Positions 57,840-64,000 of a stretch of DNA of 64,000 nucleotides are shown one piece after another. Numbering within the stretch: position 1 is the stretch's first letter; each line of letters begins with the position of its first letter. The DNA comes from Isoetes taiwanensis (Eukaryota; Streptophyta; Lycopodiopsida; Isoetales; Isoetaceae). A program made the position numbers and the translations under genes. Under the pieces are notes generated by a model. It saw nothing but the letters and a program-made list of their open reading frames with translations. It did not search any database and was not told the origin of the DNA. The stretch lies in the NCBI GenBank assembly GCA_021234155.1, contig JAJEKV010000011.1, positions 18,552,677 to 18,616,676 on the forward strand, given 5' to 3'.

Positions 57840-60800
57840 CTCCGTGGAGTATAGTCCAAAGTCAGCGAGATTCCAGGCATATAAAGAAGGCGCTGCCGGA
57901 TTCCCCGAAAATCAGGTTTTGATCCGGGAGTTGGTAACTGAGACCTGCCACATATCTATTTTGAGCTCAAGACCGTTGTACTATATATATGAGTAGAGAT
58001 AGATCTCAAGTTTTAGATGAGATTTTGGCCTTATCTCGATTGTTTTCCTCTCGCTTGACGAGAGTTCATGTACTCAAGTTGATATCAAGAAATTCTTATT
58101 TTCGCTCACTGTTTTGTTTTGTTCTCTCCTTTCCTTTCTTTCTTTTCTCTTTTGCAAAATCCCACGTGACACTCATCAAGGATTCTCCTGCTTGATCCAA
58201 GGGTCCTCATAGATGTCCTGCAGGAGATCCCGAACCCAGACCCTAAACACTGTCGTCATTGCCGAGTCTTAGTTCTATTTCTTTCCCATCAATATGTCTG
58301 CTCGCGCTTTCACTCCTGAGGAACTCCTTAGTCGAACTGCGGCCCGATTGGAACGCCATCAGCGCCACGAAGCTGCTCGCGAAATGTATGATCCTGACTG
58401 TGATATTGAAGGAGGCCGTGTTCGCTCACGTGCTCAGTCGGCATCTCCCACCCCTCGTGTCAGTTCTCGACCAGGGTCTCCCTCTATTTGCAAGCACTGC
58501 TCTCAATCACAGTCGCCACATCATACATCGGTCCATCCTACTCCTCATTATTTTCAGACTGCAGATAGCACTTACATTCATATCCCTTCTGGTCACACTC
58601 CTTTGCCTTCGCAACCCTCTTCTCCTCTGGCGGGGATGGGCTATCCACATGCCTCTTTTGGCCCTCCCCATGTTCATGAATTTCAGTCCTCCCCATCCTT
58701 TCAGCAGGTTCCCGTTTACAACATTACTGATCTCAAGGTAACTGAGGATGGCTCCCAAGACCCTTTGCCCATGGAAGCTCCTCTCTCTGAACCACCTGGT
58801 TTCTCAGTTCCTATGCCACCACGTTGTTCCCAGCCCACGGCTGTTCCTCAGGGATATATTCTCACTTATGCTCCACCCCTTTACACGCAAGTCCATGCTC
58901 CGTCACCTGTTCAAAATCTTAAGCTCACATATCCGATTTTTGGGAACACCAAAGGGAAACCCCTAGATCAAAGTGCCCAATCTCACATGGAGGAATTTAA
59001 GGCCTTGCCTATTCTGAATGGCCATTCTCAGCCTCAACTCAAGTTCCACATTTTCTCTACCACGCTGTGCAGAGCCCCTCATCAATGGCTCGTGGGCAAC
59101 AAAAAGTCACTGGAAACAAAACTGGCAAGAGATGAAGACTGCCTTTCTCTCACATTATGGCACCACGGATGATGATCAGCAGCTTCTGAAGCAGCTCAAT
59201 GATCTACAGCAACAACCCATGGAGTCTTCCCGTGACTTTGCGGATCATTTCCAAATTCTTGTCAGCAAGCTTAAAGAGTATCCCACGCAGAGCCAGATTC
59301 TCGTCTGGTTTCTGCAGGGTCTCCCTCCTGCCATTCATCTCATGACAGAGTACCTGCGTCCTAAGACCCTGGAGCAAGCCATCGAATTGGTGAACCACTT
59401 TGTCAATGTGTCTTTTGGGGGTGTTTCCCTCACTGAACTTCCTTTCATGCCTCCTGTCATGGTTCCTCAGAATGCGGTACAACCCCAACAATCTGCTCCT
59501 CCTCAAAGAAGTCAGATTTGGTGTCACATTTATAAGTACCAAGGTCATCTTGCCAATGACTGTAACTCCACCAATGGTCCTCCTCACTGTAAACATTGCA
59601 ATACGTGCAATCATTCTACGGAAGAGTGTACTCGTGCACATCCTACACCCTTCAGGCAAAAAATTTTCTCAGCAACAGCAATCATATCCGCCTCAACAAT
59701 ATCAACAGGTTCAGCAACCCCAACAATCTCGGGGTCAAGGTTCCAGAACTCCTTTTGATCCCTCGAAAGCCTCGTGTTATCACTGTCAAGAATGGGATCA
59801 TACCACCACGGCATGTTCTCAGCTTCCTCAAGTTCAAGTCCAGCTTCCCGGAACAAATCAAAAGGCTTCCGTTCACCTTACTGCGTACCAACTCTAGGTC
59901 GCCAATGGCAAATAGGGTCCACGTCCAGTTTTGAAGAAACCCCCTCGACCACCACAGCAGCAGAGACCTCAACAAGTGGCACCCTCCACCACTCTGGATC
60001 AACAAGCTCAAGAAGAGATCCATCAAGCTCTTAATCCTCCGGTATAGCCATCCAATTGGGTTGGTCTGGTCTCATGCCAAACCAAGGCATCACGCCCATT
60101 GATGATCATACCACATGACACGCAACCTGCATTTGCTGTGGACACCATTCCCCATGAGGAGCACAAAAGGGTCCATTCCGACCCTGATCTTGATAAGCTC
60201 ATGTCTCATGTCATGCCTAAGATACGCCAGAGCATTCTCAAACTTATGTAAGCTACTGAAGGACGCATGCTTGCCAATGTTCATGCCACCACACGTGCCC
60301 AGCAGCGTTAGGAATCGCCCTCCACGTCAAAAAACCCACGCACTCATCAGTACCCCAAAATTTCTACTGAAGTGGAGCTCCTCAAGGAAGTCTTTGCGTC
60401 CATGCCCCAGACTCCTGCACCCTTGGACTTTGCAGATCCCTTCTCACATGTTTCCTTAGAACTCCAAGAGGAACTGACAAAAATTAAGATCCTGAGTCTT
60501 GCTACTATCCTCAAACTGTGTCCTGCTCTCAAGGAACAGTTGCCCCTACTCACGGACTTGGAGGTGTTGTAGCCACTTCTACCCCCACGGTACGCGCCAC
60601 GGTGGGAAATCAACAGATCAATCATGTGCAAATTGATGGCGATAGTGCCGTCAACCTCATCACGGACAAGCTTCGGAAACAGTTGGGCATCAAACAACTT
60701 TATCGTGCCCTCTATGACATCAAGCTTGCTAATGGCCACATCACGTGACCTCAAGGCGTCACCCCTCTTCTCCACATCAGTATTGGTGTGACGTTCCAGG

Positions 60801-60850
60801 GAAATATACGCTATAAATACGTACATTTCTGGGTCCGTCACTATAGAAGT
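57840..60850 (+). mobile_element. Ty3/gypsy-type gag-protease region, broken
   Basis: A leader with TATATATATGAG near 57984 precedes an ATG at 58294. The gag frame (58294 to about 59110) shifts by about 59,110 into another frame with the Retrotrans_gag core (WFLQGLPPAIHLMTEYL). Three zinc knuckles follow near 59520-59830: one has lost its second Cys (C-HIYKYQGHLANDC), the next is CKHCNTCNHSTEEC, and the third, in yet another frame, is CYHCQEWDHTTTAC. A protease-like VQIDGDSAVNLITDKL lies near 60630 (family: DGGSA or D[ST]GA). RT, RNase H and integrase are absent. At least three frameshifts disable it. Confidence 0.7.
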
Positions 60851-60859
60851 CTACTTCGT

Positions 60860-62300
60860 AGCCTTGTATACCTTAGGAAGTGGCATGGGTGCATATCTAA
60901 GTTAAGTATATAACTTAGATAACCTTAGGGTAAGGCCCATGTTCCATATGGCCTTATCCTATTGGGCAACCGCCACATGGCCATGCCCTATTGGAGCCAC
61001 ATGGAGCCACTTGTCATCCCATGTGAACCCTAACCTATATTAACCTAAACCCTAACCCCAGACCTCTTTTCCTAGCCCTAACACCCTGGGAACCTCCGTC
61101 GCACTTGAAACCCCGTTTCGAGCGTCGTTTGCTGTGGCATAGCCTAGTGCAGCAGCCCCCAGAGTGCGTGCAAGATCTTGGAGTGAGCGCGGCTTCGACC
61201 ACTTCGAGGACCATGGAGATGCCAAGAATGGGAGGGAGCGCTTCGGAAGCAGGTATTTGGAGTAGTGTTCTTAGTAGTTCATCTGGAAGTTAGCACTCCA
61301 GATGAGTTAGTATTTCGTATCTAAAGTAGAGCCATCCTAGAACCCTTATTCAACATCTTGAACCCTAATCAAGGAACCCTAATTGTAAGTTAGATATGTA
61401 TGAATAGGTTAGATGTTATTCTGATGATTATCATGATAAGTTGTACGATGATGGTTGATTATGTTTGCTCCTTTTGTATCGGGAAGGGGGGTAGAGACCT
61501 AGTAGCCTTACTTAGTGATGCTCCTAGTTAGACCCTTTAGTTCCTATTATTATGCGGCCTGTGCATAGGAACCCACCGGGCTACGGGGGCTATGATGTGA
61601 CTCAGCACTACATAACAGGGCTAGAGGAGATACGGAGGGAGGGTCCCTGCTGAGCGTGGCTACTGGGGACTCTATAGCGGGCTAGGCTTATGGCCGGTCA
61701 CTTCGTGTGGGCCGGGCATGGGTCCGACACCTCCTGGGGCAATGGTGTTGCTCTGCCTCTCAAGAGCTGCAGGTGTTGGCCTGGCTCTTGTTTCGGGGGG
61801 TTAAGTTGGGGACGAATCGTGTGTCGCCACGATTCTCTAGCCGCCCGTGGAACCTCTAGACCCCAGGAAAGGGGAGATGCAATCCTTCCTGCCTCGACGG
61901 ACCGAGGAGATGCAACTCGAAGTAGTCTTGATGGGTGATGCCATGAGATTCCATATCCGGAAGGCTAGAGTCATGCCAGAGCCCAACTTAGCCCATCTGC
62001 AAAGTATGCACAGGAGGGGCGGATGGAGTGGTCAACCCTAGCCATTGTCTATAGCCAGCCCCGCCATTGTTATGATTCGGTCTGCTCTATCTTGAGGCCT
62101 AGCCGTCAGTCTACCTCCCCACGAGTATGAGCCATGGGTAGGATCTCTCACGTTTTACGACACATGTTTATCTCTGTTGTAGCTATGGATATGTGGATGC
62201 GCTCCAATTTTTGTACTAAAAGATGTTAGAATGCTTAGAATTCGTCTAGAAATGCATTGTAGCACTTAAATTCTGCTAAAAATATCCAAAAGTAGCCAAG
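60860..62300 (+). other. LTR- or leader-like, no gene
   Basis: CCCTAA-rich strings (61030-61060, 61370-61385) and a GC-rich stretch at 61550-61900 occur without a supported frame. The context (gag remnant before, TATA and gag-like ORF after) suggests terminal or leader sequence of LTR elements, but no TG...CA pair was found. Confidence 0.35.
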
Positions 62301-62305
62301 ATCGA

Positions 62306-62579
62306 CCCACTCCGGTCACTCCACGCCAAACGCCTCTGCGTTCGCGACGCAGGCCCCTTTCGCGCGAGTGACCCGAGTCGCCCAAATTTACACTTTTAGA
62401 TGTCCAATTAACATGAAACAAGTCGCTAGCTAGACTAGAATTGATCCAAATAGGCATCAATATCTTACAACCGTTAGAAATGTTTGTTTTGCATAGAAAT
62501 CAGCCCACTCCGGTCACTCCACGCCAAACACCTTTGCGTTCGCGACGCAGGCCCCTTTCGCGCGAAGTGATCCGAGTCG
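62306..62579. repeat. Two CpG-rich ~75-bp direct copies
   Basis: A block with CCCACTCCGGTCACTCCACG, then CTGCGTTCGCGACGCAGGCC and CGCGAG, ends CCGAGTCG at 62306-62380 and at 62504-62579. Each holds a CTGCGT/ACGCAG hairpin (TTGCGT in the second). It lies 180 bases upstream of a TATA box, so it may belong to the promoter or U3 of an LTR. Confidence 0.75.
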
Positions 62580-62754
62580 ACCTAGTTTGACCATGAATTG
62601 CCCAAATTTGACCCAACAAATTGCCATATAGTGTTCCTTGACTTGTTTTGCTTAAATTTGCACTTCATGTTACCTTATTTGGAGATCCATAGCCTTAGAA
62701 CAACGGCCTGTTCGATCAAGAACCCTTGTGCACGGAAACCTAGGCAGTCTTAGT

Positions 62755-62764
62755 CTATATAAGG
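62755..62764 (+). promoter_or_regulatory. TATA box
   Basis: TCTATATAAGG is a strong plant TATA element. It lies about 115 bases upstream of the ATG at 62874, a fitting distance for a short leader. Confidence 0.55.
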
Positions 62765-62873
62765 GGACCTCATTTGCCATTTTCTCTTCATCAAACTTGC
62801 TCTCATTGTCTTAGGCGATTTTCCAAGCTTTTGTCAGTTCTTCCAAGCCATCTTCTGCATCTATCTCTGCTCA

Positions 62874-63845
62874 ATGGCGCCCACGAACTTTGTTCAATGG
62901 TACGACAGTACCAACCACATCCGTGATCTCCCTGCTGAAGAGGCCTTCCTTGTGTTTGATCATCTCTTTGACCTTCATGCAACCCTGACCAGAACCCCTT
63001 ACTATACTGATATAGTTTGCCAGTATGACCAGCAGGTCTTACCCTGGGAAGTTAGCCTTCTCCCTAGGGGAGGAAAGTGGGTATCTTTAGAGTCGTTGAG
63101 CCAAGCCATTGGGGGGAGGGGGGGGATCTAGAGTCGAGGGGCAGCTGTGGGACAGGACGAAGGATATGCCAGATTACATGAGTTGTAAGGCCCGTAGGCA
63201 TAGATATGTCTCGGCGCATGTGGCCCGCTCCTTATTTATGCAATACAGGGCCGTCAACGGGGTGAGGGAACCTTCAATCCAGCCCTTGGACCTAGCACCA
63301 CTCAATACAAGAATAGACCAAGGACAGATCCATGAGATTGAATCAACAAAGTACGAGTACCATGGCACGGCATCGGGAGCATTCCAGATTGAGCAGAATT
63401 ATGAGCAGCTAGGGGAAGAAAACCTGGATTGGGAGAGCAGAGAGGCGGCAAGAATGGAGAGGCGAATAGCAAGGCATGATGATGACATCAGGCGGGCCAA
63501 CGAACCACCAATCGGTATCACAACTCTATCGCCGATAGTAATTGAAAGGGAAGAGTACATATTGGCAAATGACATCCTCAACCTCCCATACTGCCAAGAA
63601 GAGGGGCTCAGAATCGACGAGCTCTTAGGTTTGATTGCAAAGGAACAACAGAGCGACTCCATCATCAGGAAGTCCCAAGGGAAGTAGTAGAGCGACACTC
63701 CTACGCCGGTGAGACGATGTCCGACATCGCCGCCTACGAACACATAAGGAAAATTTATCATCGACAGCAGCCAATCATCCCAGAGGAAGAATTCCAAGAA
63801 ATCCAAAGCAGGTTGTATAAACAAGGGAAGGGACCGAGCTCTAGC
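62874..63845 (+). pseudogene. Unidentified gag-like ORF set, split at a G-run and again near 63670
   Basis: ATG 62874 opens 85 codons (starting MAPTNFVQWYDSTN) and then stops after a run of six G, A and eight G at 63111-63125. The next frame, from about 63109 to 63687, continues with matching composition (Glu/Arg-rich). A third frame overlapping near 63670 remains open to about 63858. This looks like one ORF cut by slips at homopolymers. It has a nearby TATA box and lies in retroelement sequence, so a gag-like gene of an LTR or related element is likely. I recognise no zinc knuckle or family. The window ends before downstream domains. Confidence 0.4.
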
Positions 63846-64000
63846 CGAACCGTTTGATCGCGAAGTATGCGGGAGGGATCCAGCAGCATCAATCTGGATA
63901 GTGCAACCACCATGTGGAGGGATCATGAAGACCTCCTAGCATTGGACATCTACGGTGGAGCGGCTCAAAGAAAGGGCACAGGTACTCAGACCATAGGAAG

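Noticed and set aside
61030-61060. Interstitial telomere repeats
   Set aside because: Only a few degenerate CCCTAA-like units, not a tandem array.
1-64000. CRISPR arrays, bacterial operons, riboswitches
   Set aside because: No spaced identical repeats or bacterial gene organisation; introns and plant retroelements show a eukaryotic nuclear origin.

Overview
The window looks like a nuclear segment of a land plant. The reasons are a complete PLS-class PPR gene, a decayed APO-family (chloroplast RNA-binding) gene, a spliced nuclear protein gene with RGG and RS-like tracts, GT-AG introns, and many retrotransposon relics of several classes in AT-rich filler. A fern or other non-angiosperm fits best (intronless PPR gene, RTE-like LINEs with microsatellite tails, a possible Penelope-like relic), but this is inference; the sequence itself only supports 'vascular or other land plant'.

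Layout. 1-4.9 kb: short coding-like remnants, pieces of a PQ-loop (SLC66-like) transporter gene, a short inverted-repeat element and a LINE tail. 4.8-12.3 kb: a long pyrimidine-biased, gene-free domain bracketed by two ~150-bp direct copies, with a hairpin-forming 30-bp repeat family at its left side. 12.6-14.9 kb: two small unidentified coding-like ORFs. 14.9-16.9 kb: 5'-truncated RTE-like LINE (minus). 17.1-19.35 kb: the PPR gene, the clearest intact CDS. 19.4-31 kb: repeats (tRNA-type SINEs, LINE tails, foldbacks, tandem arrays) and a few unassigned splice-flanked ORFs. 31.2-33.4 kb: L1-type LINE 3' end and a Kelch/F-box-like remnant. 34.4-38 kb: multi-exon minus-strand nuclear protein gene. 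38-51 kb: largely non-coding, with a zinc-binding-like exon pair behind a TATA box, local duplications, a Helitron 3' end and a Penelope-like relic. 51.4-52.06 kb: a 671-bp nearly palindromic element with LTR-type ends and a 5-bp target duplication. 52.6-53.5 kb: APO pseudogene. 53.8-55.4 kb: second long RTE-like LINE. 57.8-60.8 kb: broken Ty3/gypsy gag-protease region. 60.9-64 kb: LTR/leader-like sequence with a TATA box and an unidentified gag-like ORF set interrupted at a G-run.

There is no operon-type cooperation here. The only likely functional host genes are the PPR gene and the 34.4-38 kb gene; most of the rest is mobile DNA and its debris. The most notable items are the palindromic LTR-like element, the family of LINE copies that share one 3' end but carry different short tandem tails, and the possible Penelope-like relic.
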